A stretch of DNA of 19,890 nucleotides from DASWUD01 sp036401755 (GTDB lineage Bacteria > Pseudomonadota > Gammaproteobacteria > Thiohalomonadales > Thiohalomonadaceae). How positions within the stretch are numbered: the stretch's first letter is position 1; each line of letters opens with the position of its first letter. Below are positions 1-7,717 of this stretch, piece by piece. The translations under genes were made by a program, and so were the position numbers. Location: assembly GCA_036401755.1 (NCBI GenBank), contig DASWUD010000253.1:1-19890 (forward strand), written 5' to 3'. The notes below the pieces were generated by a model. That model made no database searches. It worked only from the letters and a program-made list of their open reading frames with translations, and was not told where the DNA came from.

Positions 1-378
1 AGCAGTTCACGCGATCGCACGCTGTTGTGCGTGGTCGAATCCCCTTCGGATGTGAACGCGCTGGAGCAGTCGACCCACTACAACGGCCTCTACTTTGTGT
101 TGATGGGCCACCTCTCGCCGCTCGACGGCATCGGGCCCAACGACATCGGCCTCGACCTGCTGGCCAAACGGCTCGACCAGGGCGAGATCGACGAGGTGAT
201 CCTCGCCACCAACCCCACCGTGGAGGGGGAGGCGACCGCCCACTACATCGCCGAGATGGTGCACAGCCGCGGCAAGCGTGCCACGCGACTCGCCCACGGC
301 ATTCCCCTCGGTGGCGAACTGGGTTTCGTCGACAGCACCACGCTGTCACACGCTTTCCATGGCAGGCGCGATCTCTGA
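1..378 (+). CDS. recR: Recombination mediator protein RecR, C-terminal part
   Basis: RecR works with RecF and RecO to load RecA onto gapped single-stranded DNA in recombinational repair. The reading frame is open from base 1 and ends at TGA 376-378, so the gene is cut by the window edge; the helix-hairpin-helix and zinc-finger parts lie outside. What remains is the Toprim domain and tail. The acidic Toprim start VVESPSDV, the block HLSPLDGIGPNDIG, the strand ILATNPTVEGEATA and the ending GGELGFVDSTTLSHAFHGR all match RecR closely. Nothing follows it as an operon partner: the next 430 bases are non-coding repeat. Identity is near certain from the motifs alone. Confidence 0.96.
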   Translation, partial: SSSRDRTLLCVVESPSDVNALEQSTHYNGLYFVLMGHLSPLDGIGPNDIGLDLLAKRLDQGEIDEVILATNPTVEGEATAHYIAEMVHSRGKRATRLAHGIPLGGELGFVDSTTLSHAFHGRRDL

Positions 379-810
379 CTTCTTTTGTAGTTCGTCGGTG
401 GGCGGGTTGACGCCAGCGCCGTGGACGCAGCCGAGCATCGCAGTCATTTCAGGAAGTAAGTGAGTGCATGTTTGAGCGAGGCGCTTTTTGCCTCGCGAGT
501 TGCACGAACGGCCCTGAAATGACGAGAAGGCCGCTCTCGCACATCCCTGCCCCCTGCGGGGATAAATGCTTCGCGGCACTCGTGCATCCTGCACTTCGCG
601 CAGGGGCATAGCAGCCTTGATGTATAGGGATGTACTAATGTCGCGGGCGCATGGATGCGCAGGAGCGACCTCTTTGGTTACTTTCTCTTGGCCGCGCAAG
701 AGAAAGTAACCTGCGTGCGGGGCAGCCCCCCCGCATCAAATTCAATTCGTCACGGCAGCGACACAATGTATTTCTGAAGCGTTGAGTTTCCACTGTGTAA
801 TTAAACATCT
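379..810. repeat. Gene-free, hairpin-rich dispersed-repeat-like region
   Basis: No credible gene lies between recR and rsgA. The stretch is a chain of inverted repeats. (1) GTCATTTCAGG at 443-453 pairs with CCTGAAATGAC at 513-523 and encloses a second hairpin, GCGAGGC 476-482 with GCCTCGC 490-496. (2) CCCC-TGC-GGGG lies at 551-561. (3) A perfect 15-bp stem, 676-690 with 697-711, has a 6-base loop. (4) TGCGGGG 716-722 pairs with CCCCGCA 729-735. From memory, similar 'GGTTACTTT...AAAGTAACC' blocks occur between genes in many gammaproteobacteria, so I read this as a multi-copy non-coding repeat. It may also end transcription from both sides. The 117-codon ORF across it (346-699, minus) is probably fortuitous. 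Confidence 0.6.
676..711. repeat. Perfect 15-bp inverted repeat (stem-loop)
   Basis: GGTTACTTTCTCTTG at 676-690 is exactly complementary to 697-711, with the loop GCCGCG. Neither side has a T tract, so it is not a classical intrinsic terminator. It is the most conserved-looking piece of the repeat region downstream of recR and rsgA. Confidence 0.85.
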
Positions 811-1836
811 TTATTCGTAACGCGGCTTGTAGTTCTCCTGCTCATCGACGATGCGATGAAAACTGGTGAGGCGCTCGGCGCTGATCTCGTTGCGCTCCAC
901 CGCTTCGATGAGGGCGCAGCCCGGTTCGTGGCGGTGGCTGCAGTTGCGGAATTTGCAGCGTCCCAGGTAGGGAAGGAATTCGCGAAAGCCGCGTGCGATC
1001 TCGTATGGCTCCATGCGCCAGATGCGAAAGCCGCGCACACCGGGTGAGTCGGTGAGGTTGCCGCCTTCAGGCAAGTGATAGAGGCGGGCGGTGGTGGTGG
1101 TGTGCTGGCCGAGGCCGCTCTGCTCGGAGAGTTCGCCCACGACGATGGCCTCCTCGGGCAACAGTGCAGAAACGAGCGACGATTTGCCCACCCCCGACTG
1201 GCCGATGAAGACGCTGTTCTTGCCGCGTAGTGTTTCGCGCAATTCGTCGAGACCATGACGGCTCCTGGTGCTGGCGAAGATGACCTGATAACCGAGCTGG
1301 CGGTAGAGCTCGAACTGGGCCTGCTGCGCCTCATGGGCTTCGCCGCTGAGCAGGTCGATCTTGTTGAACAACAGGATCGGCGTGATGCCGGTCGCCTCGG
1401 CGGCGATGAGGTACTGGTCGATGAGCGCACTGCTGTAGATCGGTGCTGGTGCGGTGACCACCAATATCTGATCGACGTTGGCGGCGATGGGGCGCAGCTC
1501 GCCGCTGGGGTCGGGACGGGCCAGCAGCGAGCGGCGCGGCAGCGGCGCGGTGACCACGCCGCCGCCGTGGGGGTCGGCCTGCCACACTACCTCGTCACCC
1601 ACCACGACTGTTTCGATGTTCTGCCGCTGTTTGCAGTGGTGAATAGCGCCATCGCGTCCCTCAACGTGCAGCAGTGCACCGAAGTTGGCCACCACCAGGC
1701 CAATCTGCTCCTCACCCAGTTGCATGGTCTCGCTATTGGTGAGGCGGTCGGCCTTGCGCTGGGCACGGGCGAGACGCTCTTCCTGGATTTTTTCGACACG
1801 CCACGCCTGGCGGCGGCTTAGCTTGCGGCCACTCAT
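811..1836 (-). CDS. rsgA: Ribosome small-subunit-dependent GTPase RsgA (YjeQ/EngC)
   Basis: RsgA is a circularly permuted GTPase that checks and releases late-assembling 30S subunits in the cytoplasm. The 341-residue protein has the expected order. A basic N-terminus and OB-fold domain (about residues 40-110) come first. Then follow G4 NKID at 158-161, the P-loop GQSGVGKSS at 212-220, the switch with HTTTT near 245-249, and G3 DSPG at 263-266. A C-terminal zinc site has Cys294, Cys299, His301 and Cys307. The start is ATG (complement of 1834-1836). It is the last gene of a leftward operon, 33 bases after phhB. Adjacency to orn is a familiar arrangement in gammaproteobacteria. All catalytic motifs are intact. 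Confidence 0.97.
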   Translation of the reverse strand: MSGRKLSRRQAWRVEKIQEERLARAQRKADRLTNSETMQLGEEQIGLVVANFGALLHVEGRDGAIHHCKQRQNIETVVVGDEVVWQADPHGGGVVTAPLPRRSLLARPDPSGELRPIAANVDQILVVTAPAPIYSSALIDQYLIAAEATGITPILLFNKIDLLSGEAHEAQQAQFELYRQLGYQVIFASTRSRHGLDELRETLRGKNSVFIGQSGVGKSSLVSALLPEEAIVVGELSEQSGLGQHTTTTARLYHLPEGGNLTDSPGVRGFRIWRMEPYEIARGFREFLPYLGRCKFRNCSHRHEPGCALIEAVERNEISAERLTSFHRIVDEQENYKPRYE

Positions 1837-1869
1837 GGGTGGGTGATTGTTGGTGTTGAGAATGTGGAA

Positions 1870-2205
1870 TTAGCGCGCAAGCAGGGCATCGATACGGGCA
1901 GCACAGATGAAGTCGTTGATGGAGAGCCCCTGCACGGTGTGGGTGGAGTAGGACACCTTACAGCGGTTGTAGCCCACCTCCAGATCGGGATGATGGTCCT
2001 GCTGGTGGGCGACCCAGGCCAGGGCATTGACGAAGGCCATGGTCTGGTGAAAGTCGGTGAAGCGGAACAGGCGGCTGATCGATTTTTTATCATCCGCCAC
2101 TTGCCATTCCTGCACCTGCGCGAGTAGCTCACGCACCTTCACGCCATCAAGGGGTTCGCTCCCTTTTTCGATGACAATGCAGTGACGCTCGTGCAGAGCT
2201 TGCAT
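1870..2205 (-). CDS. phhB: Pterin-4a-carbinolamine dehydratase
   Basis: This family dehydrates 4a-hydroxytetrahydropterin to recycle the cofactor of aromatic amino acid hydroxylases; some members have other, unclear roles. The 111-residue length is typical. The signature HHPDLEVGYNRCKV begins at His71-His72, followed by the usual THTVQGLS segment and a short C-terminal helix. The start ATG at 2205 has a strong AAGGAG six bases upstream, which overlaps the TAG stop of the upstream cytochrome gene, so translation of the two is probably coupled. No phenylalanine hydroxylase gene is seen in this window, so the pterin substrate is open. The symbol follows family usage. Confidence 0.93.
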   Translation of the reverse strand: MQALHERHCIVIEKGSEPLDGVKVRELLAQVQEWQVADDKKSISRLFRFTDFHQTMAFVNALAWVAHQQDHHPDLEVGYNRCKVSYSTHTVQGLSINDFICAARIDALLAR

Positions 2206-2207
2206 GG

Positions 2208-2516
2208 CTACTCCTTGAACTTGTAGAAATGTGCGTTGAGGTAGGCGACCACGTCGTCCACATCCTCGTCGAACCAGGTGACGCTCAGGTTGTCACGGCA
2301 GCGGGTGACCTGTTTCTTCAGGCCAGCCAGGGAAGTGACGCGGCGGTTGGCGCGGGTGTAGATATCGTTGCCATTATTGCCAAAGCGTGTGGCGTGGCAG
2401 CTGATGCACTGGCTGTTGTGGAGCTGTTCGCCCCGCTTGGCATCGGCGGCCTGGCTGGCTGGAGCCAGGAGCAACAATACGAGCGGCAGGGCGGCTAGGC
2501 GCATCAGGCGTTTCAT
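2208..2516 (-). CDS. Small secreted c-type cytochrome
   Basis: A 102-residue protein with a Sec signal peptide: MKRLMR, then a Leu/Ala-rich core, with likely cleavage after SQA near residue 23. A single haem-binding site CISCH lies at residues 37-41, so the product should be a periplasmic monohaem electron carrier. The C-terminal block WFDEDVDDVVAYLNAHFYKF resembles the last helix of class I cytochromes. The mature part contains no methionine, so the usual Met sixth ligand is absent; His33 and His96 are the only other histidines. A further cysteine lies at 73. Its ATG overlaps the TGA of the upstream protease gene (TGATG), so it belongs to the M48-cytochrome-phhB-rsgA operon. The redox partner cannot be told from sequence. 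Confidence 0.9.
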   Translation of the reverse strand: MKRLMRLAALPLVLLLLAPASQAADAKRGEQLHNSQCISCHATRFGNNGNDIYTRANRRVTSLAGLKKQVTRCRDNLSVTWFDEDVDDVVAYLNAHFYKFKE

Positions 2517-3787
2517 CAGGCAACTCCTTCGTTAACGGACTGGGTGGGAATTCTAGCCGACAGATGGGCGATGCGCACCGGGGCCGGCGGGTGGCTGTCG
2601 TGGAAGGCCGAATGCCATGGATCGGGGGTCAGGGTGCTGGCATTCTCCTGATAGAGCTTCACCAGTGCGTCGATGAGATGGTGCGCACTGCTCTGTTCGG
2701 CAGCAAAATTGTCAGCTTCAAACTCGTGGCGGCGCAGGGTGCGTGCCATCAGCGGGCGGGTGAAGAAGGTGAAAATCGGCACAGCGATCAGGAATAGCAG
2801 CAGTGCGACATGTATTGAGGGTTGAGTTACCCCGAGGCCGTTGTAGAACCACAGTTGCGACGAAAGCCAGCCGAGCAGGGCGAGACCGAGCAGTGAGACC
2901 ACTGCCATGGTGATGAGCCGTTTGCGCACATGGTGGCGACGGAAGTGCCCCAGCTCGTGGGCGAGTACCGCCTCGATCTCGTCAGGGGAGAGCGAGTTGA
3001 GCAGCGTGTCGAAAAAGACAATGCGCTTCTTGTTGCCGACCCCGGTGAAATAGGCGTTGCCGTGGGCCGAGCGGCGCGAGCCGTCCATCACGAAGATACC
3101 GTTGCTGGTGAAGCCGCACCGTTGAAGCAGTGCCTGAATGCGCTGTTGCAGTTCACCGGCTTCAAGCGGGGTGAATTTGTTGAACAGCGGGGCGATGAAG
3201 GCGGGAAAGGCCCACATCATCAGCAGGCTGAAACCAAACCAGACACCCCAGGCCCACAACCACCAGAGCGCCCCGGCATTCCCCATCAGCCAGAGGATGG
3301 CAGCGGCAAGCGGTGCGCCGATGAGCAGGGTCAACAGCGACGATTTGATGAGATCAGCAATGAAGAGCTTTGAGGTCATGCGGTTGAAACCAAAACGCTG
3401 CTCGATGTGGAAGGTCTGGAACAGGGTAAAGGGGAGCTCCAGCAGACCGATGATGAGGAAGGCGCTGATGAGGAAGCCGATGCCGGTGATGAGCGGTGCG
3501 AGAGCGAGGTTGCGCCAGAGGTGGTCGAGCAGCTCCACGCCACCGCCGAGCGTCCAGGCATAAACCAGCAGCGCGCCATAGAGCAGTTGCACGATGGCCA
3601 GACGGGTCTTTGCGCCGGTGTAGTCGGCCGCCTTCTGGTGCTCATCGAGGGAGATGCGCTGGGCGAAGGCGGCGGGCACTGCACCACGATGGGCGGCCAC
3701 ATGACGCAGGTGGCGCCAGGCCAGATAGATCTCCACACCGGTGGCAAGCACGAGCATGACGAGAAACAGCAGGGTGAACCAGTGCAT
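2516..3787 (-). CDS. M48 family (Ste24-like) membrane zinc metalloprotease
   Basis: An integral inner-membrane endopeptidase of the Ste24/CAAX-protease type, 423 residues from the chosen start. The zinc motif HELGH is at 277-281, and the third ligand region HEFEAD is at 354-359 with Glu355 as likely ligand. Hydrophobic helices lie near residues 3-23, 60-80, 95-120, 145-170, 175-200, 290-312 and 322-342. The frame stays open upstream to a TTG at 3859. ATG 3787 is preferred because GGAG sits six bases before it and the protein then has the usual family length. It is the first gene of the leftward operon and overlaps the cytochrome start by one base. Substrates are unknown; quality control of membrane proteins is the usual inference. 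Confidence 0.92.
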   Translation of the reverse strand: MHWFTLLFLVMLVLATGVEIYLAWRHLRHVAAHRGAVPAAFAQRISLDEHQKAADYTGAKTRLAIVQLLYGALLVYAWTLGGGVELLDHLWRNLALAPLITGIGFLISAFLIIGLLELPFTLFQTFHIEQRFGFNRMTSKLFIADLIKSSLLTLLIGAPLAAAILWLMGNAGALWWLWAWGVWFGFSLLMMWAFPAFIAPLFNKFTPLEAGELQQRIQALLQRCGFTSNGIFVMDGSRRSAHGNAYFTGVGNKKRIVFFDTLLNSLSPDEIEAVLAHELGHFRRHHVRKRLITMAVVSLLGLALLGWLSSQLWFYNGLGVTQPSIHVALLLFLIAVPIFTFFTRPLMARTLRRHEFEADNFAAEQSSAHHLIDALVKLYQENASTLTPDPWHSAFHDSHPPAPVRIAHLSARIPTQSVNEGVA

Positions 3788-3829
3788 GGGGTCTCCAAAG
3801 AGGGTAGCAACTTGCGGCAGGGTAGCTTC

Positions 3830-3838
3830 TGATACAAT
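3830..3838 (+). promoter_or_regulatory. Possible extended -10 promoter for orn
   Basis: TGATACAAT fits an extended -10 element (TGn followed by TACAAT) in the 118-base gap between the divergent M48 gene and orn, 68 bases before the orn ATG. The best -35 is weak (TTGCGG at 3812-3817, 15-base spacing), so this is only a candidate. Confidence 0.4.
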
Positions 3839-3905
3839 CGCTGACAAGAAAGCGGCCAAAAACTTGCCGTACCGATCGTCATTCTCTCACACCCAAGGTA
3901 CCGCC

Positions 3906-4448
3906 ATGGCACAAAACCCCGACAATCTGGTCTGGATCGATCTGGAGATGACCGGCCTTGAACCACTCACCGACCGTGTCATCGAGATCGCCACCATCGT
4001 TACCGACAGCCAGCTCAACATCCTCGCCGAGGGGCCGGTGCTCGCCATTCACCAAAGCGACGAGGTTTTGGGTGCCATGGACGAATGGAACACCCGTCAA
4101 CATGGTGGCTCCGGGCTGACCCAACGGGTGCGCGAGAGCACCATTGACGAGGCGCAGGCGGCGGCCCAGACCATCGCCTTCCTCAGCGACTATGTGTTGC
4201 CGCGCGGCTCGCCCATGTGCGGCAACAGCATCTGCCAGGACCGTCGCTTCCTGGCGCGCTGGCTGCCGGAGCTGGAGGCCTTCTTCCACTACCGCAACCT
4301 CGATGTGAGCACCCTCAAGGAGCTGGCACGCCGCTGGCGTCCCGAGATCATGAACGGCTTCAAGAAGTCGGGCAGCCACCTGGCGATGGACGATATTCGC
4401 GAATCGATCGCCGAGCTGCAGTATTACCGCACGCAGCTGTTCAAGTAA
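3906..4448 (+). CDS. orn: Oligoribonuclease Orn
   Basis: Orn is the 3'-5' exonuclease that degrades the shortest RNAs, including pGpG from c-di-GMP breakdown; it is essential in many gammaproteobacteria. The 180-residue protein is full length for the family and is a DEDDh exonuclease. Asp12 and Glu14 lie in WIDLEMTGL, Asp112 in CGNSICQD, and His158 and Asp163 in GSHLAMDDIRES. The ATG at 3906 is preceded by AAGG seven bases upstream; the open frame extends further up, but that part overlaps the divergent promoter region. It is divergent from the M48-rsgA operon and convergent with amrA, with a gap of 21 bases. It may serve the c-di-GMP pathway suggested by the GGDEF protein further along. Confidence 0.97.
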   Translation: MAQNPDNLVWIDLEMTGLEPLTDRVIEIATIVTDSQLNILAEGPVLAIHQSDEVLGAMDEWNTRQHGGSGLTQRVRESTIDEAQAAAQTIAFLSDYVLPRGSPMCGNSICQDRRFLARWLPELEAFFHYRNLDVSTLKELARRWRPEIMNGFKKSGSHLAMDDIRESIAELQYYRTQLFK

Positions 4449-4469
4449 CCATGCAATTTTCCGGGCCGG

Positions 4470-5036
4470 TTAGTCGATCGTCTCACTGAATGACTCGGTC
4501 TGATAGCAGCTGACCTGGAGGGTGTTGGACCAGTGATCGGGTGGCAGGCCCGCCTTCCTCTTCAGATGACAGAGAAAGTCGGCGGGCTTGGGCAGGCTCT
4601 CCCATACCGCGGGGAGGAAGGTGGCGCGGCATCCCTCATCCTCAAGGATCAGGCCATCCACGCCTGGTTTGAGTTGTGCGAGCAGTTCGCTCTCGGAACT
4701 GAAGCATAGGGGCGTAGGCGAGGTGAGGATACTGATATGCAGCTCCAGGGCATGCAGCTCGCCGCTGGTCAGTGGCGGGAAACGGGGATCGCGAAACGCC
4801 GCAGCGAAGGCGTTGTTCACCACCTCCTCTACCAGCGGCCGTCGCGCCTCCAGGGAGCCGATGCAGCCGCGCAGGGCGCCATGACTTGCCAGCGTGACAA
4901 AGCAGGCGCCGGGCTGGCGTAGCGTTTCCGGATAATCAGCAGGCTCGACGGAAAGCGGTCGCCGATGGGTGATGCCGTAACGAATTGAGGATTCGGCCAG
5001 CTGCAGCAGGATCTTGCGCTCTTTCGCAGTGAACAT
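4470..5036 (-). CDS. amrA: AmmeMemoRadiSam system protein A (AMMECR1 domain)
   Basis: A 188-residue protein made almost wholly of an AMMECR1 domain. The family hallmark LRGCIG is at residues 55-60, followed by NAFAAAFRDPRFPPL and LHISILTSP, and near the end FLPAVWESLPKPADFLCHLKRKAGL. The biochemical role is unproven; the conserved Cys in LRGCIG suggests a catalytic or ligand function. It lies nine bases downstream of amrB and opposite to amrS, so all three members of the system are here. The start is ATG at 5036 with only a weak ribosome site, consistent with coupling to amrB. It is convergent with orn. Confidence 0.95.
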   Translation of the reverse strand: MFTAKERKILLQLAESSIRYGITHRRPLSVEPADYPETLRQPGACFVTLASHGALRGCIGSLEARRPLVEEVVNNAFAAAFRDPRFPPLTSGELHALELHISILTSPTPLCFSSESELLAQLKPGVDGLILEDEGCRATFLPAVWESLPKPADFLCHLKRKAGLPPDHWSNTLQVSCYQTESFSETID

Positions 5037-5045
5037 GTCACAGAC

Positions 5046-5834
5046 TCAATTGAATGACCAGGCACCGTAACCCACCACGCTCTCCTTGCTACCGGCGGTA
5101 TCGCCGGAGTTGCGCAGGTCGAGGGTGTGGGCGGTAAGCCCTTTGCGACGCGCCACCTGCAGTAGTCCAATGACAGGGTTTCGTCCGCATGCCCCTTCGT
5201 GATCGATACTCTCCGATTTCAACGCCTCGATGGCATGACAGGTGGAGCGATCCATCCGCTGGGCCTCGGCGTAGCTGTGGTAGTGACTCAGATCGGAGCT
5301 GATGACGATCAACGTCTCCTCACCGCCCCAAGCGATGTCGAGCACTTCGGCTACTTCCTCGGCCGTGGCTTCACCCACCACCAGCGGCACCAGCTGGAAG
5401 GCATCTAGCACCCGCTGCAGGAAGGGGAGTTGTACCTCGAGGCTGTGCTCCATGGCATGGGCCTGATCGAGGCGATGCACTTGAGGCAACGTGGCCAACT
5501 GCTCACACATCGCCCTATCCAGGGCGATATCACCCAGCGGGGTATGGAACTGGTCGGCGCTGCTCACCGCCAGGCCGATAAAACCCACCCGATGTGACGG
5601 TCCAAGCAGTACCACGCGGGAGATGCGTCCGCGCAGCGGCTCCAGCCGTCGGTAGGCCGCTGCGGCTACCGGTCCCGAGTAGATGTAGCCTGCATGAGGG
5701 ACAATGATAGCCTTGGGCGGCGGCTCGCGGCCGATGGGCGTCGCGGCAAGAAAACTATCGATCATTGCCGTCAGTTCCTGTGTGTCGGCCGGATAGAAGA
5801 GGCCGGCCACAGCGGGTTGCCGAATCTGCTGCAT
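5046..5834 (-). CDS. amrB: AmmeMemoRadiSam system protein B (MEMO family)
   Basis: A 262-residue member of the MEMO family, related in fold to extradiol (LigB-type) dioxygenases. The likely metal-site residues of the family are present: His47 in VPHAGY, His81 in GPSHR and Cys216 in GACGRNP, matching by motif the His/His/Cys set known in human MEMO1. Other landmarks are MEHSLEVQLPFL near 128-139 and SSDLSHYH at 179-186. The ATG at 5834 has AGGAGA six bases upstream. The frame continues open to 6164, but that extension is antisense to amrS and is rejected. It starts an amrB-amrA unit and is divergent from amrS, with an 84-base shared upstream region. Confidence 0.95.
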   Translation of the reverse strand: MQQIRQPAVAGLFYPADTQELTAMIDSFLAATPIGREPPPKAIIVPHAGYIYSGPVAAAAYRRLEPLRGRISRVVLLGPSHRVGFIGLAVSSADQFHTPLGDIALDRAMCEQLATLPQVHRLDQAHAMEHSLEVQLPFLQRVLDAFQLVPLVVGEATAEEVAEVLDIAWGGEETLIVISSDLSHYHSYAEAQRMDRSTCHAIEALKSESIDHEGACGRNPVIGLLQVARRKGLTAHTLDLRNSGDTAGSKESVVGYGAWSFN

Positions 5835-5918
5835 GACATTCTCCTGGCTGCTGCAAGCGGATTTTAAGTCTAAGCTTTCAGGTACTGGTTGCAATGGTCT
5901 GCCTGTTCGAGGTGCGAG

Positions 5919-7046
5919 ATGGGTGATGTGGTGGTGCGGCGTGAGGAGCTTCCCCCCGGCAGTGTCGTCGATACCAAATATTGGCACGTGCTGGAGGATG
6001 GCCGCGTGCAGTGCGACCTCTGCCCGCGCTACTGCAAGCTCCACGAAGGGCAGCGCGGCCTCTGCTTCGTGCGCGCCAATATCGAAAACAGCATCAAGCT
6101 CACCACCTACGGCCGCTCCAGTGGCTACTGTGTCGATCCCATCGAGAAGAAGCCGCTCAACCATTTTTTGCCTGGCACGCCGGTGCTCTCCTTCGGTACG
6201 GCAGGGTGCAATCTTGCCTGCAAGTTCTGTCAGAACTGGGACATCAGCAAATCACGCGAAATGGATATCCTCGCCGATGCCGCGAGCCCCGCGGGGATTG
6301 CCCGCGCCGCCGTCGAACTGGGTTGCCGCAGCGTCGCCTATACCTACAACGACCCGGTGGTTTTCCACGAGTATGCCATCGATGTGGCCATGGCGTGCCG
6401 CGAGGTGGGGGTAAAGTCGGTGGCGGTCACCGCCGGCTACGTGTGTGACGAGCCGCGCAAGGAGTTCTACCAGTACATGGACGCGGCCAACGTCGACCTG
6501 AAGGGGTTCACCGAGGAGTTCTACCACACCGTCACCGGCGGTCACCTGCAGCCGGTTTTAGATACGCTGCTCTATCTGAAGCATGAGACCTCGGTCTGGT
6601 TCGAACTGACCACACTGCTCATCCCCGGCCTCAACGATTCCGCGCAGGAGGTCGATGCGATGACCCGTTGGGTGGTGGATAAGCTCGGCCCCGAGGTGCC
6701 GATGCATTTCACCGCCTTCCACCCCTCCTGGAAGATGCTCGACCGTCCCTCCACTCCGCCGGAGACCCTGGTGCGTGCCCGTGCCATCGCCATGAACAAC
6801 GGCGTGCGCTACGCCTTTACCGGCAATATCCACGACCGCCAGGGGCAGAGCACCTATTGCCACCAGTGCGGCCAGCTGCTGATCAGCCGCGACTGGTACG
6901 AACTAGGCGAATGGAATCTGACGGCGGAGGGGAACTGCACGCGCTGCAACACCCACTGTGCCGGCGTCTTCGAACAGGGGCACGGTGATTGGGGCGGCAA
7001 GCGTCAGCCGGTGCGGCTAAGTGATTTCCCAATCATCTCGGGCTGA
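5919..7046 (+). CDS. amrS: AmmeMemoRadiSam system radical SAM enzyme
   Basis: A 375-residue radical SAM protein of the pyruvate formate-lyase activating-enzyme-like group. The [4Fe-4S]-SAM site is CNLACKFC with Cys97, Cys101 and Cys104. Before it is a Cys-rich N-terminus (Cys32, Cys35, Cys39 and Cys49) that could bind metal. The C-terminus has two more CxxC pairs, Cys314/Cys317 and Cys340/Cys343, plus Cys347, likely a zinc ribbon or auxiliary cluster. The ATG at 5919 is chosen over the upstream TTG 5889 because GAGG lies six bases before it. The reaction is unknown; the constant link with AMMECR1 and MEMO proteins suggests they act on a common substrate. It probably shares a transcript with the downstream envelope protein gene. 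Confidence 0.95.
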   Translation: MGDVVVRREELPPGSVVDTKYWHVLEDGRVQCDLCPRYCKLHEGQRGLCFVRANIENSIKLTTYGRSSGYCVDPIEKKPLNHFLPGTPVLSFGTAGCNLACKFCQNWDISKSREMDILADAASPAGIARAAVELGCRSVAYTYNDPVVFHEYAIDVAMACREVGVKSVAVTAGYVCDEPRKEFYQYMDAANVDLKGFTEEFYHTVTGGHLQPVLDTLLYLKHETSVWFELTTLLIPGLNDSAQEVDAMTRWVVDKLGPEVPMHFTAFHPSWKMLDRPSTPPETLVRARAIAMNNGVRYAFTGNIHDRQGQSTYCHQCGQLLISRDWYELGEWNLTAEGNCTRCNTHCAGVFEQGHGDWGGKRQPVRLSDFPIISG

Positions 7047-7102
7047 GCCGTCCGGTAATCGGGTTTGATGCATCAGGGATGAATGACACGGGAGTGTTTT
7101 TC

Positions 7103-7699
7103 ATGGCGAGAGGGGCGATGCTACGAGAATTGCTAACAGCGGCGCTGATGGTGCCGGGAGTGGCCTGTGCCGCTTTCTCGTCCGAGCAGATCGGTCAAGA
7201 CGCTGGTATCACCTCCATGCTGCTCCAGCCACCAGCTGCGTTTCTTGGGCTCGAACCGGCCTCACTCATGCTATCGATCCCCTACAACGCCACTCGCCTC
7301 GGGTTTGCCATGAGCTACAGCGCTAGTGGGCTCGAAACAGAACGAGCGGAGTCGAGCGCCACCTCACTGGAGCAGGCGAGACGCCTCTCGGCCACTGCTG
7401 TCGGCGAATATGCGATCAACAAGAATATCGGAGTGTTCGGCAAGTATGGCCTGCGTTATCAGCCACCGGCAGAACAGACGCAACTCCCGCGGGCCGGAGA
7501 CCCCGGGTATGCGTCGCAATGGGGGTATCGCTACGGTGTCGGTCTTAATGTCAGGGCGAGCGAGGTGCTTTCACTCCATTTCGAGTGGCAGCGCCATGCC
7601 GGTGAAGGTGAGGCGTCTTTCGAGAGCCCGGCGAATCCGGCCTGGGATCCTTGGAAGGAGCGCAGCGTGTTAGGTGCCGGGGTACGGCTGGGGTTGTAA
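7103..7699 (+). CDS. Secreted, probable outer-membrane beta-barrel protein, function unknown
   Basis: I do not recognise the family. The 198-residue product begins with a signal peptide (MARGAMLREL, hydrophobic core, likely cleavage after VACA near residue 23). The mature part alternates short amphipathic strands with Gly/Ser/Asn turns, for example LMLSIPYNATRLGFAMSYSA, VGEYAINKNIGVFGKYGLRY, YRYGVGLNVRASEVLSLHFEW and finally SVLGAGVRLGL. This is the pattern of a small 8-strand outer-membrane barrel of the OmpA/OmpW size class. ATG 7103 with GGGAG eight bases upstream is preferred to ATG 7079, which lacks a spaced ribosome site. It follows amrS by 56 bases with no visible terminator between and ends at a strong terminator, so co-transcription with amrS is likely. 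Confidence 0.75.
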   Translation: MARGAMLRELLTAALMVPGVACAAFSSEQIGQDAGITSMLLQPPAAFLGLEPASLMLSIPYNATRLGFAMSYSASGLETERAESSATSLEQARRLSATAVGEYAINKNIGVFGKYGLRYQPPAEQTQLPRAGDPGYASQWGYRYGVGLNVRASEVLSLHFEWQRHAGEGEASFESPANPAWDPWKERSVLGAGVRLGL

Positions 7700-7717
7700 G
7701 CCGTTCTGATCAACTGG

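Noticed and set aside
346..699. 117-codon minus frame over the hairpin region
   Set aside because: The stretch is made of inverted repeats; the frame has no ribosome site or recognisable domain and overlaps the end of recR.
801..1430. 209-codon Ser/Arg-rich minus frame
   Set aside because: It overlaps rsgA in another frame, and its Ser/Arg/Ala-rich product is a usual frame artefact.
5835..6164. N-terminal extension of amrB
   Set aside because: The added residues are antisense to amrS, while ATG 5834 has a good ribosome site and gives the normal family length.
7065..7074. TGATGCATCA palindrome between amrS and the envelope gene
   Set aside because: Only ten bases, and the spacing does not fit an FNR box; likely chance.
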